Shown here piece after piece: positions 10,781 to 22,910 of a DNA stretch of 64,000 nt. The position numbers and the translations under genes are program-made. Under the pieces are notes generated by a model. It searched no databases. It was not told where the DNA came from and saw only the letters and a list, made by a program, of their open reading frames with translations. How positions within the stretch are numbered: position 1 is the stretch's first letter; each line of letters opens with the position of its first letter. This DNA comes from Cololabis saira (lineage: Eukaryota; Chordata; Actinopteri; Beloniformes; Belonidae). The stretch lies in assembly GCF_033807715.1 (NCBI RefSeq), contig NC_084587.1:12742517-12806516 (forward strand), given 5' to 3'.

Positions 10781-12639
10781 GAACGTGCACAATGGAAAAG
10801 CTGGGAGAAATACTAGAGTTCAATGACCTTTCCTAAACTATGTAGTTAAACTGACATAAGCGTACGCAAACATGAGAACACGCCATATGTACTAGTAGCC
10901 AAACAACTGCAGTTCGATTCGATGAAATACTTGAGCAAAAATAATTCATGACTGCATGAAATAATGATCTATGAAAAGATGGAGAGAACACACTTGAAGA
11001 AAAAAGAATTAGTTCATGACCCAAAGCATAGTATCTCAGTGGTTCTAGCCTAATTTGATTACATTTGGCTGCCAAAGAAACTGGAACGTTGGTATTTATT
11101 AATCATAATTGCACAGTCAATCAATAGGATGGATGCAGAAGCCTACAAAAGCATGCTGCATGCTTCAATGTACCCAAAATACTTGAAGAAATGAGAAAGA
11201 CTGGTCACCAAGCATGACAGTGATGATGAAGATACAATGAATTCAACTGATGGGCCAATAATCTTTTATAAACCTAATGTAGCATGCTTTACCCCTGTCA
11301 CCATCTTTTTGTTAGCACATTAATACTAGTTGTGAAAAAAGGCTCTGCTCTTTCGGCAGCATGAAGAGAATGGACTCACTACAAGGAATATGGCCAAAAC
11401 GTTATAGCTGGTTGTTGTATGCAATATAGGTATAGCCCTGTCCAAAAATTACATATGTAGTCAAAAGTCAGTAAAGAATTCACACACTTATCTTTGTTAA
11501 AATACTTATTTGGATGATCAATATGTTAACATCATTTGAGTAGCTGCAGAAACATAAATAATTTCAAATCTCAGCATTTAAATAAGACAATAAGAGTTAA
11601 AGAAGCTCATGACACATTTTGAAAGCTTAGAATAATAACCATCAATCAAGTTTGATGTTTGTGGTGCACATGGAAAGTGTTCTCAGTGTTCTTACATCAC
11701 GCTGTCAGCCTTGACGTGCATTAAATTGTAATGGTATTCACATAATGTTACTCCAATCACACAGGTGATGGTGTTGGACACCACAGGAATTCCCATAGTG
11801 ATTTTATGTGGACTGCACAGGTGAGGCGCGGAGCAAGACAAATGTAAGGTTTCTGCTGTAAAGCTGTTTGTTTGACTATTAATTGTGGTGGATGCAGAGT
11901 TCACCTATGGTTTAAGGGTCATATTAAGGCTTGCAGAAGTTACATTTCTGTCTCAGGACATGTCTATCTAATTACAATATGCTTTAATATTACTCTATAT
12001 TGTAATATGTAATGCTATGCGTGATTAGCGAGTACCTTGTTAGCAGCACTGTCTGCAACGCTGACACCTTAAGTTGTTAAAGTTGTAGTTTGTGTTAATG
12101 CTGTGAAGGGGAACTGAAGCTAAATGAACTTGTGCTGAGCTCACAATGGAAAGAAGTAATTAGGGATATTTATGCATTTGGTGAACGGTAGGACCAGGAC
12201 ATTGGAGTTTTTCCCCGTCGGCACCTAAAAGAAATTTCAGCTTGAGTCAATGTTTTCCGAGGTCATTCTCAGACGGGTTCCCCTCTGAGCTATCCCCATC
12301 CCATCATACTTACTCATTGTTCCCAGTAACCATTTTCAACACAGAAACCGACTGAGCAGGGAGACTGCAGGGACAAATCTGCGTTGGATTTGTTTGGTTC
12401 ACAGGTGAAGTGGCCATTATGTATTCTTACCTTAATGTTCACATATTTAAACTACTAAATTCATAATTTTGTTTTGAAATGATGGTGTGTTATTGTAATT
12501 CATGAAGATTGTCTTGCTATAGGTGAGGTCAAATAAATAAGGTTTAAATCTATAATATTCTTAGCACAACTTTAAGAGAAAATGCATTTTTCTAGCTGGA
12601 GGCAGTCCACCAAATTATCTTGTTGCTTTTTTAGGTTTG
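10781..12639. other. No recognisable gene
   Basis: AT-rich DNA with no open frame of note on either strand and no element ends recognised. Confidence 0.5.
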
Positions 12640-13005
12640 AATACTTATACATGGCCACGAGGTTTCTGGGTCGACTCCCGGGCCCAGCGATAGTCTCTCT
12701 GTGTGGAGTTTGCATGTTCTCCTCGTCCTTGTGTGGGTTCTCTCCGGGTCCTCCAGCTTCCTCCCACAGTCCAAAAACATGGATGTCTAGGTTGAGTGAC
12801 AATTCTAATTTGCCTGCATGCGTGTGCGTGTGCGTGTGCGTGTGTGTGTGGGAGAGAGAAAGAGAGAGAAAGGTTGTTTGTCTTTCCCCGTGAGTACGGG
12901 GTTGCGTCAGATAGGACATTGGGCCAAATCGATGTGCAGACTATGATCCGCTGTGGCGAACCCTCTGCTCAGAGGGATTAAGCCAAAATGGTTGATGATG
13001 ACTCT
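12640..13005 (+). repeat. SINE-like teleost repeat with GT/GA tract
   Basis: GTGTGGAGTTTGCATGTTCT, then CGGGTCCTCCAGCTTCCTCC and CAGTCCAAAAACATGGATGT, is the core of a very common fish repeat. GGGTCGACTCCCGG before it resembles a tRNA B box. It continues through a (GT)n(GA)n tract at 12821-12872 into GATCCGCTGTGGCGAACCC and GGGATTAAGCC. Assignment to a named family was not possible. Confidence 0.65.
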
Positions 13006-14158
13006 CGCGTAAATATTAAGAAGTCACTACCCCGTCCTAAGTACTACAACTGATATCTTCAAATTACATGATTTAATAGCGACATGGGGCAGTTGCTACA
13101 TAGGGAAACACATATAAAACCAAATGTCCTCACCTTTACGTCAAGTAAACCTAGTCAAATATTTACAAACCTGAAATATTTATATATTAGTCAGTATAAA
13201 ATGCTAACAACCCATAATACAACACCCTTGAAAAAAACGATATCAACCACAGGTACTAATTTAAAACAATCAAAGCATTTGTATCTAATTTGATCCAAAG
13301 CACTGTGGTAAAATCTCTACATCAGCTTGTAAAACACGGATGTTCCTGAAAGTTTCACTACTGAATACCTGAATTTCTGTTTCACATCTTTCGTTTTCAT
13401 TCCCTGGGTGTTCTACCACAGAATGGAGAAAGTGTGTGTTCTGCGATAAGGCATTGCAGTATGAACACTTTACTCTCCAACCAAGCTTGTGGAGGGGCTC
13501 AGAGGAAACCCTGTAACTTTGAACCGCCATCTGTGCTTTTTCTGCTCCTCTCACATGTCCTGAAGGCTTATGTGCAATGTCATCGCTATAAATTCACATC
13601 TGCCATAATTTTACATAAATGCATTGATAGAAATGTTATGTTTGAATAAAAACGGTTTCCATCAGATATGGAAAATATGAAGACGCAGCATATTTAATGT
13701 AATACACAGTATTTTGCCTTTATCACAATACAATAACCTGCCAAAAACAGAGATGGATCCTGCAGGCTTCAGAATACATTTGACTGTCCTTCATCAGGCA
13801 TAATCCCTCATTGACCAGTTCCAACTCATATCTCAAAACACCATACCATTCTTTCATATAAAAAAAAAAAAACACTAAATAATTGCAGAATTTTGTCAAA
13901 TTTTGATCCGTAGATGGTTCCAGGACATGATCAGAACAGACCAGCTGGCTGAGATAAAATCTAACCATAAGACAAAATTCAATGTTGTTTCACCTTTAAA
14001 TAAATTCAAACAAAAAGGAAAAACGTATTAACTTAATATGTTTAATTTGCCAGGTTTTAGATCAAAATGCATCTCTGTTAAATCAGCACGAAAGCCATTT
14101 TTAGCTCAGAAGATTCCCCTTCATATACAGACACTTTTACCACAGTCCAAGATTTAGA
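13006..14158. other. No recognisable gene
   Basis: No coding motif and no element end found. A poly-A run sits at 13860-13872. Confidence 0.45.
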
Positions 14159-14432
14159 TTACATTACATTTAGCAGACACTTTTATCCAAAGCCACTTAA
14201 AAGAGAGAAATACAATAAAGCAACAGTAATACAATAGATCAGAAAATAGGTGCAGGTGCGAGTATTTAAGAACTTGCAGGGAAGTGTTACTAAGACAACA
14301 TTCAAGTGAGGTTTGGGAAGTTAAGGGGGAGCGCAGTTGACTAAAGAAGTTTTCCTTGGAAAAAGGACTGTTTTTAGCGCCTTCTTGAGAGTAGAGATGA
14401 ACAACTCTGTTCTTGTAGCCACTGATATCTTG

Positions 14433-15389
14433 TAGGAATGGGCGATATTTTACCGTTCACGATATACAGTCAAAAAGATTCTCCACGGTAAGAATTTGTC
14501 ATCTCGCAGTAAAAAGGATAAATTCCCGTTGATGACGTTTTTGTGTAAAGCCTGATTTATGGTTCTGCGTTAAATCGACGCAGAGCCTACGGCGTACGCT
14601 GCGCGGCGACGCACCAAACATGGCGGAAGGCAGATCTGAGAGCGAGGAGCTAATTGTAAAACGAGGCTCCAGCTCTGGAACTGGTTCGGATTTAAAAAGA
14701 GTGACGGGGAGCAAACATCTATTATATGCAGAGTCTGCAAAAAAACAGTGAGTGCAAAGGATGGCTATATATTTTTGTTCTTCATCATGTTGTGTTTTGC
14801 ACTATTTTATTACCCAAACAGAAGGAAATGGTTGTTACATTTTGATATAACGTTTGACTATTATGAAAAAAAATTGCAATAGTATCTAATTTGTGGCATG
14901 TTCCAACCACAGGTTCATTTGCACATTTTATTTATATTAGAAGGTCATCACTGATAGGATTTTATTTTCAGTGACCTTTTATATATTTGTCCTGTTTCTT
15001 TATTTATCAGGTTGTATTTTTTTCTACTTTGTGATTTTATAAGCTAGGGAAACTTGAAGGACAATGGTACTTTTGCTGTTTGCACTGTTATCCCACTGTT
15101 TAAGCCATACAGTTTGAATAAATGTTGAATCTGTTCTTACATTTCAAACTTGTTTCATTTGAGTCATTACAGTACAGGTGTACTTATTTAATTGGTTTTT
15201 ATTAATTCAATTGGTGTAGTTTAGTAGCATTTAGTATTCTTTTAGAGCAGTGTTTTGGGGGCTCCAAAGACTGAATGTGGTGATAGATTTATAGTTAAAA
15301 AGATGGAGTAGAATCGTTTTTTCTTTTTATTGTCATTTTTATTGTTATCGGGATAAATGCCAGAAATTATCATGATTTTTTAGCCCATA
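14433..15389 (+). mobile_element. hAT element remnant inside the L2
   Basis: Left end TAGGAATGGGCGATATTTTA and right end ...ATCATGATTTTTTAGCCCATA are imperfect inverted repeats of the GGGCGATAT hAT type. The right end seems to lack its last few bases, so no 8-bp duplication survives. The interior has a BED-finger remnant and then AT-rich sequence without transposase. Confidence 0.65.
14621..14760 (+). pseudogene. hAT transposase BED zinc-finger start, frameshifted
   Basis: ATGGCGGAAGGC at 14621 opens a short acidic N-terminus (MAEGRSESEEL). After one frame change the sequence reads WFGFKKSDGEQTSIICRVCK, the first half of a BED-type DNA-binding finger with its C-x2-C pair. The second half, with the usual NTTNL and His residues, is absent, and the rest of the transposase is deleted. 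A TGATTTATGGTT...CGACGC module lies 40 bp upstream. Confidence 0.7.
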
Positions 15390-15807
15390 CAGATGCCAGT
15401 CAGGCTTCTTATGAAGAGCTCAGTACTCATGGAGGAGTGTAAGGCTTTACAATGGAGTTCATACAGGCAGCCGCGGACCCTGAGATCTCCTTGTAGACAA
15501 GTGACAGAGACTTGTGTACTGGGGCAGCCACAGGTGTCCAGTGAAGCCAGTGAAGAGGTGGGAGATGTGCCTGTCTGAGTTGATTTAGGACCAGATCGAC
15601 CCCCACAATCTGGACCTTTTGCAGTGGTTTGATCACACAAGCTGGAAGGTCGGCTAGAGTGTATTGCAATAATCAAGGCAGAATATAACCATGGACTGTA
15701 ACAGGAGCTGAATTGCATATTGAGTCATATACAGCCTTATTTTTTGCATGTTTTAAAGAGCAAAGCGTGCTGATTGACCAGAACACCGAGGCAAAATGGT
15801 CAGTTAA

Positions 15808-16330
15808 AGGAGCAGTCTGTAAGAAATGGCCAAAACTTGTACTGCAGTCACTTTCAAAATATTGTTGAGCGGCGTGTACCCTCCCCCTCCTCCCCCCGAC
15901 CAGAGGTTGCCAGGTAGGCTGCAGAATGCAGCAGGAACGTAGGCTGCCATGGCTGAGATAATTAGAGCCGAGCTGGCAACCCGGATGCCGAAACAATACT
16001 GACTTGGTGATTGGGAGATAGGTGGAGGGTGGAGCTTCAGAAACAATACTGACTTGGTGATTGGGAGATAGGTGGAGGGTGGAGCTTCAGAAACAATACT
16101 GACTTGGTGATTGGGAGATAGGTGGAGGGTGGAGCTTCAGGCCAAAACAAAAAATGACAACATAAACATCAGTTGAGGGCTGCAACTCCTCTTTTTAAAC
16201 GGGAATATCCTGGCTTGAGTGCTGTTGTCAGTGACATAAGTATTTGAAATTAACATGATTTTTAAATGTCTGTTGACATATCGGGGTCATTTTATGATTC
16301 GTTTTATTATTGCTCTTACATACAGCTCCT
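15808..16330. mobile_element. TTAA-flanked MITE, 523 bp
   Basis: Left end AGGAGCAGTCTGTAAG and right end CTTACATACAGCTCCT are inverted repeats flanked by TTAA at 15804-15807 and 16331-16334, as for piggyBac- or Kolobok-type elements. No coding sequence. It contains a 50-bp tandem triplication. Confidence 0.9.
15990..16140 (+). repeat. 50-bp unit repeated three times
   Basis: The unit GAAACAATACTGACTTGGTG plus 30 further bases ending GGAGCTTCA repeats at 15990, 16040 and 16090 with no mismatch that I can see, which points to a recent expansion. Confidence 0.97.
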
Positions 16331-16620
16331 TTAAAGATAGCCGGTCATCTAACATGACACCCAAGTTCTTTGTAACCTTTTAGGGAGGGACAGTACTAGA
16401 GGCGATATTTAAGTCGATAGAGGCTGAACGAATGATAGGCAGTGATACACAGGACCTCAGTCTTAGACTGGTCAGGCTGAATGTGGTGATCATTCATCCA
16501 TGCAGTCAGCTCAGAGGCAAACTGGTTCTGATCAAATTTCATCTCACTAGTTACACCACAAGGAACTGCTTTGATAGTCCTGACCCCATGTGCGATTATT
16601 ACACTGTTACTCATGCTTGG

Positions 16621-18414
16621 TTGAAGCCTTTGGCAGCTGAAAAGCTAAACAATTCTCAGCTTCTGACAGCAGCATCACTACTACTATAAAAACAGACCCC
16701 CGATTTAGTTTGACAATGTCTGTCTGATGTCAATGCTGTTGATGCTTCTAACACGTGCATACGAGCAGGGTGTAGATAGCCTTTTCAATCATGTCTATTT
16801 TAGCTCTGCAAGCTATTTTAATCATTGTTGTGACACAATGCAAAGCGGTGTGAAGTAATCAGTAGTTGTTCTACGACATAACTGGGATGGAAGTCATAGT
16901 AACTTTGGCTTTTTTGTTTGTTTTCATTTCTCCCCCAGAGTAGAGAGGGGAAACCACAAGAACTGGCAATATTTTCCTAGATGTAAAATATTCCCTCAAA
17001 TTAAAATTCAAATGGAATTTTTAATATATAAAATCTCCTTCATGCTGCTTTGAAATGGCATAGTGAATTTAAAATGTTCAAATGATTGCTTTCACACTCT
17101 CATCGTATGTGTCGAACCGGAAACAGATAAAGAATTGATGATTGTAAGCAGTTTAAAACAATCACTAAAAGGGAATGAAAACAAATGGAGAACTTTGTGG
17201 TTTATTTTGCTCCCTTGTTCTTCCATGCCTCACACTGGTATTGTCTCTTTAATATCTTTATACTGCTGCAACGGCTTTTGCTTCCAAAAATGATCAGTGC
17301 TGCTTGTCCTTTGATTTTTACTCTTGTAAATGGCCATTTAGACAGCAGTCATACAACTTCCATTTATTCGGCACTTACCGAGCAGAAACATGTAAGGTGA
17401 TTAAAATAAATTGCTCATTAGGTCAATTACAGGAACTAATGATTCTATATAAAGCAGCTCTCCATCAACCTCGGCATTGATTTTACTATTTCTTCAATTT
17501 GATAATGATCTCTCACAGATCACTCAAATCAAGTCAGGGATATATCACAGCTTGTGGATAACCTCACTGTTACTAAATGAACGTTAGTATGTACAGAAGT
17601 GGATGCATTATAAAAACAGCCATGTTGTGCCAAGAAGCAATCCTCAAAAAGAGCTGAATTTAATAAAAATCATCCCAAAAACACACAAAACAAACTGAGG
17701 CTTTGCAGTGTTTTTGATTTGAAAAATTACCCTTCCCAGTATTAGCCTTGACTAGCTTCCTATATTTGCCCCATTTTTCTATCCATTATTTAATTTTCTT
17801 GTTTGTTGGTTGGTTGCTTTTAAGAAAGTAAGGGTTAAAATCGTTGTTTGCAGGTATAGCTCTTATGTTACGCTGTATAAAGTAAGTGTGACGGTAAACA
17901 CACAATTTATACAGACATGCAAAAGAAAGTTATGCACATTTACAAATGAACAAAAGATTCAATACAAAAACACAAGATTGGTAAAAGTGGCTTGTGTTGT
18001 TTGTTTTTTTTTTCTTATCTTTGCGAGTCCCCATTTAGTGAAAGTCGCTTTGTCCTAATAATGAAAATCTAAAATATCCATAATGAGTACCCATTCCTGT
18101 GTCTTCTAATCATCTCTGTAATAAGACATACGCTCTTCTTTCTCTTTAGAACTCTTTTATTTGTAATTAGATTTTTGTCTGCATATATATTAATGGTTAA
18201 TACCAAGTTTGGTAAAACCTAAAGCATATATATGCATTTTAATATATGATCTAATCTATAAGCTTTTTTTATAATTAATATAAACACATGTGACTTTTAT
18301 TTGTAATTTGTTATATATCACTCAAGTGATGACTGCGATACAAGTTAAAAACTGTTAAAACAGTGAGAGCTTTTAATATCAACTTTCTCTTTTCTGTTAA
18401 AGTCAGGGGCCGTT
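16621..18414. other. Repeat-poor, AT-rich noncoding stretch
   Basis: No coding motif. 16940-17560 has even composition and several TAATTG, CAATTA and ATTA boxes without any repeat signature, so it could be conserved noncoding DNA. 18180-18260 is a short relative of the interior of the hAT at 28463-29052 (TATTAATGGTTAATACCA). Confidence 0.4.
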
Positions 18415-18748
18415 TTAATTCAGTTCAGTTATTCTGCTCCTCACTGGTGGAACAAACTTCCTGTAGACCTGAGGTCTGCTCAAACTATCAGCTCCTTTAA
18501 ATCAGGCCTAAAAACATTAATGTTTACTGAAGCTTACTCTTAAATTAAATACTTACCTGCTGTACTCTACTGCCCTTACTTTTTAACAACTTGTGCCTTT
18601 TATTATTTTACCTCTTTTCTTATCATTTCATTTCATTTTATTTGTTATTTACTGTTTAATTGTGTCTTGCCGCTTTTAATGTTGATGTAAAGCACTTTGA
18701 ATTACCTTGTGTTGAATTGTGCTATAAAAATAAACTTGCCTTGCCTTA
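18415..18748 (+). mobile_element. L2-type LINE 3' fragment
   Basis: Plus-strand translation near the start gives YSAPHWWNKLPVDLRSAQTI, the conserved C-terminal LWN-LP-LR block of L2 reverse transcriptases, followed by FKSGLKTL. The untranslated region ends GTAAAGCACTTTGAATTACC and a short CTTGC tail. It is 5'-truncated and not functional. Confidence 0.85.
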
Positions 18749-19198
18749 ATACATTTGAAGGACTATGTATTTATTCACCATAATACCTCTCATATCCTGA
18801 ATCGGAATAAGTGGGATAATGGATGGATCGAAGAGCTGTCATGTTAAAGGCACACCATGACAGTAAACACCACTATCATCCCATCAGGCATCTGTTCATA
18901 ACAATAAATGAAGAAATACAGTAACTATTTAATAAGGTTCATTTTGTCCATGGCTTTACAATTTAACTTGCTGATTCTTTTCATCAGACAAAAATATTTA
19001 GTTTTTTTAAATACCTGACATGTTTCGGCGATTACTTTCGCCTTCATCAGAGTCACAATTAAATACAAAAATGGGTTAAGCATAGGGCTGCAACTAACGA
19101 CTATTTTAATAGTCGACTAGTCACCGACTATTGAAACGATTAGTCAACTGATCGGATAATTAGTCATTTTTATTTTATTTAGTATGAGGTTGCTTTAA

Positions 19199-19725
19199 AA
19201 GGTAACCTATTATGAAAAACAAGTTTTCTCTTGCTTTAACATATATAAAGTGGTCTCCCCTCAGCCTGCCAACTCAGAGTAAAGGAGGAAAGCAACCAAA
19301 TTCTGCAGTGTCTGTACAGCCGCCCGGATGAGCCGTCCAGTGTGATGTGGATCTACGAGCCGTTCAGATTCTGCTCCTGTCTTTACGTAACCAAAATGCA
19401 AATTGCATCGGTTGGCCTCCGATGCGTCAAACCACGCCCACAACTAACTCTGGCCGGAACAACAATAACTCCGCCGGCCGGAGCTTCCGCCATTTTTTCT
19501 TGGCAGTGTATTGCTTCAATCAGGCAGCCAATCAGCACAGAGCCTCATTATCAGGGCCCCGACCACTCAGAATTCTGCATAGATAATGAGGTTAGAGAAT
19601 GGGAAGATAAAGACATGGCTCAGAGGCTCAATTTCTAATTTATTTAGCAAAAACAATCAAAAGCTTGTTTTTAAGACATTCAAGGCCTGTTTAAAATGGG
19701 TATTAGATGCCATAATAGGTCACCT
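19199..19725. mobile_element. TTAA-flanked MITE, GGACCTATTATG family
   Basis: AAGGTAACCTATTATG on the left and CATAATAGGTCACCT on the right, between TTAA at 19195-19198 and 19726-19729. It shares AACATATATAAAGTGGTCTC and CAGCCAATCAGCACAGA with the longer copy at 42152-43148. Noncoding. Confidence 0.9.
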
Positions 19726-19764
19726 TTAATTATGTGTCAAATGATAACACAAGAAAGATGGCAC

Positions 19765-20190
19765 TAGAGCCCTGCTATAGCGGGACTGTTTTCTTCATCC
19801 TGCTCCCGCCCGCATCCGCAAAACTCTGAGAATTCATGCCCGCACGGCGCACAATAATAGAGATGCATTGATTTAGTGTCTTCTCCCGTCCCGCAAGAGA
19901 AATGTCCAGACAAATCTATCTGATTTAATGTTAACATGATCATTGTGGAGCTTGATGGATAATTGACAGTTCATAGGCACCTGACTGAAAGTTATATGTA
20001 AATCCATCGTCATCATCACACAAGCTTTTTCGCCTTTCGCGCTGCATCAAATTATGATTGAGGTTATAGCAACGAGAGTAGCTGTGAGTGGCTCAAATAA
20101 TACTAATAAATAACATGAAATAAACAAAGTTAACGAATGAAACGAATTAAATTAACAAATGAAAATAGGCTTAATATCTTACCAAGGCGA
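19765..20190 (-). mobile_element. hAT-D fragment
   Basis: Begins TAGAGCCCTGCTATAGCGGG and is related, in inverted orientation, to 31081-31836 (shared CGGGACTGTTTTCTTCATCC, GATAATTGACAGTTCATAGG-like and TAACGAATGAAACGAATTAA blocks). Only one end is present. Confidence 0.75.
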
Positions 20191-20551
20191 ATCTGTTTCG
20201 TTCAACACTCCGACTTGCTTTCTCTTCAAATGCATTACTGACATGCTCCCGTGAAAAGCAAGGTCAGCTTTGCAAACCTTGCAAGTCATCTTTTCATTCG
20301 CAGTATCCAGGCTAAAATGCTCCCAAACTTTTGAAGTTTTATTACCCGCAGCTGCGTTGAGACGCTATTGTGCATGCGCGACTCTCGGCAGAGATTGTAT
20401 TGAGATGTGATGCCTCACTCCATTGGAAAAACACGTCTGGCGACTATTGTCGACAATGGAATTCCATCCATCCATCCATCCATTATCTATACCCGCTTTA
20501 TCCTTTGCAGGGTCACGGGCAGAGGTGGGTAGAGTAGCCAAAGATTGTACT

Positions 20552-21801
20552 TAGTGCTGGGCGGTATAACCAAAAATTTATATCACGGTATTTTTCAAAA
20601 TTATATCGGTTTCACGGTATATCACGGTATTTTTTTTTTCATGCACAACTGGGTGTTAACCACATTTTCTAATGATTTGGAAAGGAATTGCTGCAGTAAA
20701 TTGACTTAGAATGGCCTATTTTACTGTAATGAGGACGAAATATTGTAGAAAAACATTAATGTCCACAGTAGTATAAATACAGATTTGCATGGCCTCACAA
20801 AATGATGCCGTTTACAATGCGATTATTTTTTTTCAAGGTCCTGTTCTCATGTATTTTTTCAACTACACAAGCAATAAATCAGTCTGTTTTCAAGTAGATT
20901 TTCACTTGAAATAAGTAGAAAAATCTGCCAGTGGAACAAGATTTGCTTGTAATAAGGAGTACTTATTTCAAGTGAAATTTCAAGGTGAAAATGGTCAAAT
21001 AAGTTATTTTTCTGGTCTTATTTTTCTGGTGATGCCTCTAAATGTTGAAATAGCAGTAAAACCACATTCATTGATGAAATGACATAAGGGATGGAAAGGA
21101 GGGATGGCAGTTTTACAGGGGGATGATTTGGACCGTTTTTATTTCAGGGGGGATGATTTGGACCGTTTTTATTTCAGGGGGGGGTGATTTGGACCGTTTT
21201 TATTTCAGGGGGGATGATTTGGACCGTTTTTATTTCAGGGGGGGATGATTTGGACCGTTTTTATTTCAGGGGGGGGGGGGGTGCCATCACATCACCCCTC
21301 ATCCCCCCTCAACTCGAGTACTGGTCAGAGGGAACTCAGAACTTCTTCATAAATAACTCAAAAATCCCAGCGGCGAAAGCTCCGCGTCGATTTAACGCGG
21401 AACCATAAATCAGGCTTCACAGCGCGACTCACTGTGAGCCCGGCTCGTGCTCGGCGCCGTGCGCAGCTCCTCGCCGACTCCGCGCTCATATATTTAATAA
21501 ATGTATAAAGCCCATATATTTATAAAGCCTCACTTGGCCGAGCCCTAACGCTGAGGCCATGGTAGATTTAGGTTACACGCAGACACGCGGCACTGTTGAC
21601 TTTTCCCTGCCGGCTCTGCTCACTGCTCACTGGCTAAACAGTCCCCTCACAAACAAGTGTCCAGCGGCGCTGCGTTCCGCCGCGCGGCGTTCCCAACGTT
21701 GTGTGTGCGCTACTCACCGGTATTACGGTATATGAAAAATTCATATCATAAGAAAAATAAACACCGGTATTCGGTATGAACCGGTATACCGCCCAGCACT
21801 A
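20552..21801. mobile_element. hAT-C nonautonomous element
   Basis: Ends TAGTGCTGGGCGGTATAACC and ...CCGGTATACCGCCCAGCACTA with exact 8-bp duplications ATTGTACT at 20544-20551 and 21802-21809. It contains a 30-bp minisatellite, the TGATTTATGGTT...CGACGC module (inverted, about 21385-21412), and a GC-rich block at 21420-21620 shared with the element at 35902-36860. No transposase. Confidence 0.95.
21119..21274 (+). repeat. ~30-bp minisatellite, five units
   Basis: GATGATTTGGACCGTTTTTA plus TTTCAGGGGG repeats five times with units starting near 21122, 21152, 21183, 21213 and 21244. It ends in a run of 13 G. It is the innermost feature of the nested stack. Confidence 0.97.
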
Positions 21802-22744
21802 ATTGTACTCAAGTAAAAGTACTGTTACTTCAGAATAATATGACTCAAGTAGAAGTAAAAAGTAGTCATCCAAATAATTACTTGAGTAAAAGTAAAAAAG
21901 TACTTGGTGAAAAAACTACTCAAGTACTGAGTAACGGCTGGTTTATTTTTTTAACAGACCCATTCAAACAGACAAAAGTACAAAATAATCATCTTCAGGC
22001 AAATCAAATCAATAAAATAATAAAATTAATTAAAATTAATTAAAATAAATAGCTTAAATTAAAATAATCTTAAAGTAAAAGTACAAGTACTTTAATAAAT
22101 AATACAATAAATAAAATAGCAGAATAAAAAAATAAATTAAGCACAAGTACCACAACCTTTTAAGCCTTTGTACTTTTCTTTTTTAACCAGAACTAGAACA
22201 AGCCCATGAACTTATAGAAACTCTGTGTGTGTTTGAGTCTGTGTATATGTGACAAAAGATGCAAAAACAAAAATTTTTCCCAAAGAATCACCCAGTGATG
22301 TCATGAGATTGACGCATACGCGGATAAAAGGGATAAAAGAAAAGTAACGAACTCAACGTAACCTAATGTAGCGGAGTAAGAGTAACAGTTTCTTCTTCAC
22401 AAATCTACTCAAGTAAAAGTACAAAGTACAGTGATTCAAAACTACTCCTAAAAGTACAAAATTTCCCAAAACTTACTCAAGTAAATGTAACAGAGTAAAT
22501 GTAACTCGTTACTACCCACCTCTGGTCACGGGGGTCTGCTGGAGCCTATCCCAGCTCGTATTCAGGCGAGACAATGGAATTCATTGTCGACAATTTTCAT
22601 TATTGATTTTTGTCGACAACGTCGACAATCGTTGCAGCCCTAGTTAAGCATAGAACTTGGGGGGGAAGAACAGACAAACAAAAAGCAAATAACATTTTTC
22701 ATTCAATACATTTTTAATTCAATAAATTGAATTACTTTTTCAAG

Positions 22745-22910
22745 TAACTTTTTCAGGGAGGCCATAGAAATCAGGAAGCGGGCCCAGAGGACCATCAGCA
22801 GGGATGAGGGAGCCTACGTGCTCTCTCCCACCTGGAGCAGCATTCTGGAGGGGATGAACGGACAGCAGAGGGTGGGACTCACCTCTAAAATCTGACAGGT
22901 GAGTCACGCT
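22745..22910 (+). pseudogene. Penelope-like C-terminal coding fragment
   Basis: Plus-strand reading gives REAIEIRKRAQRTISRDEGA, followed by YVLSPTWSSILEGM. I recognise REAIEIRKR followed by NRDEGAY as the end of the endonuclease region of fish Penelope-like elements. The reverse transcriptase is not present. The fragment is too short to act and is separated from the rest of its element by hAT-A. Confidence 0.6.

Larger units (their letters stand above)
14159..16620 (-). mobile_element. L2-like LINE, split by two insertions
   Basis: Read on the minus strand, 16614-16396 gives a reverse transcriptase segment with LTAWMNDHHIQPDQSKTEVL. 15700-15395 gives LHWLHWTPVAAP followed by SIVKPYTPPWVL. 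14430-14160 gives the last residues and a 3' tail containing TGGCTTTGGATAAAAGTGTC and TGCTAAATGTAATG, common to fish L2-type elements. The three parts are collinear and are separated by a TTAA MITE (15808-16330) and a hAT (14433-15389). Stops and frame changes show it is dead. Confidence 0.75.
20520..22524. mobile_element. hAT-B nonautonomous element
   Basis: Ends CAGAGGTGGGTAGAGTAG and ...CTACCCACCTCTG, flanked by exact 8-bp duplications GTCACGGG at 20512-20519 and 22525-22532. The body is rich in AAGTAAAAGTAC motifs, typical of this fish family. hAT-C is inserted 32 bp from the left end. Confidence 0.95.
20465..22569 (-). mobile_element. Short LINE tail split by hAT-B
   Basis: A roughly 100-bp retroposon end, (CCAT)n then ATTATCTATACCCGCTTTAT on the left and GGTCTGCTGGAGCCTATCCC on the right. 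It is flanked by a 13-bp duplication GACAATGGAATTC at 20452-20464 and 22570-22582. The two halves are separated by hAT-B. Confidence 0.85.
19083..22642. mobile_element. hAT-A, with further elements nested inside
   Basis: Ends TAGGGCTGCAACTAACGACT and ...CGTTGCAGCCCTA are inverted repeats of a common fish hAT family. Exact 8-bp duplications GTTAAGCA flank it at 19075-19082 and 22643-22650. Of its 3560 bp only the outer parts are original; a TTAA MITE, a hAT-D fragment and a LINE tail with two more hATs sit inside. No transposase remains. Confidence 0.95.

Noticed and set aside
15990..16140. CRISPR-like or satellite array
   Set aside because: The three 50-bp units are directly adjacent without spacers, inside a eukaryotic MITE.
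18935..19061. Possible host gene start near GACATGTTTCGGCG
   Set aside because: The sequence has an inverted partner at 22955-23055 and fits the terminal part of a Penelope-like element.
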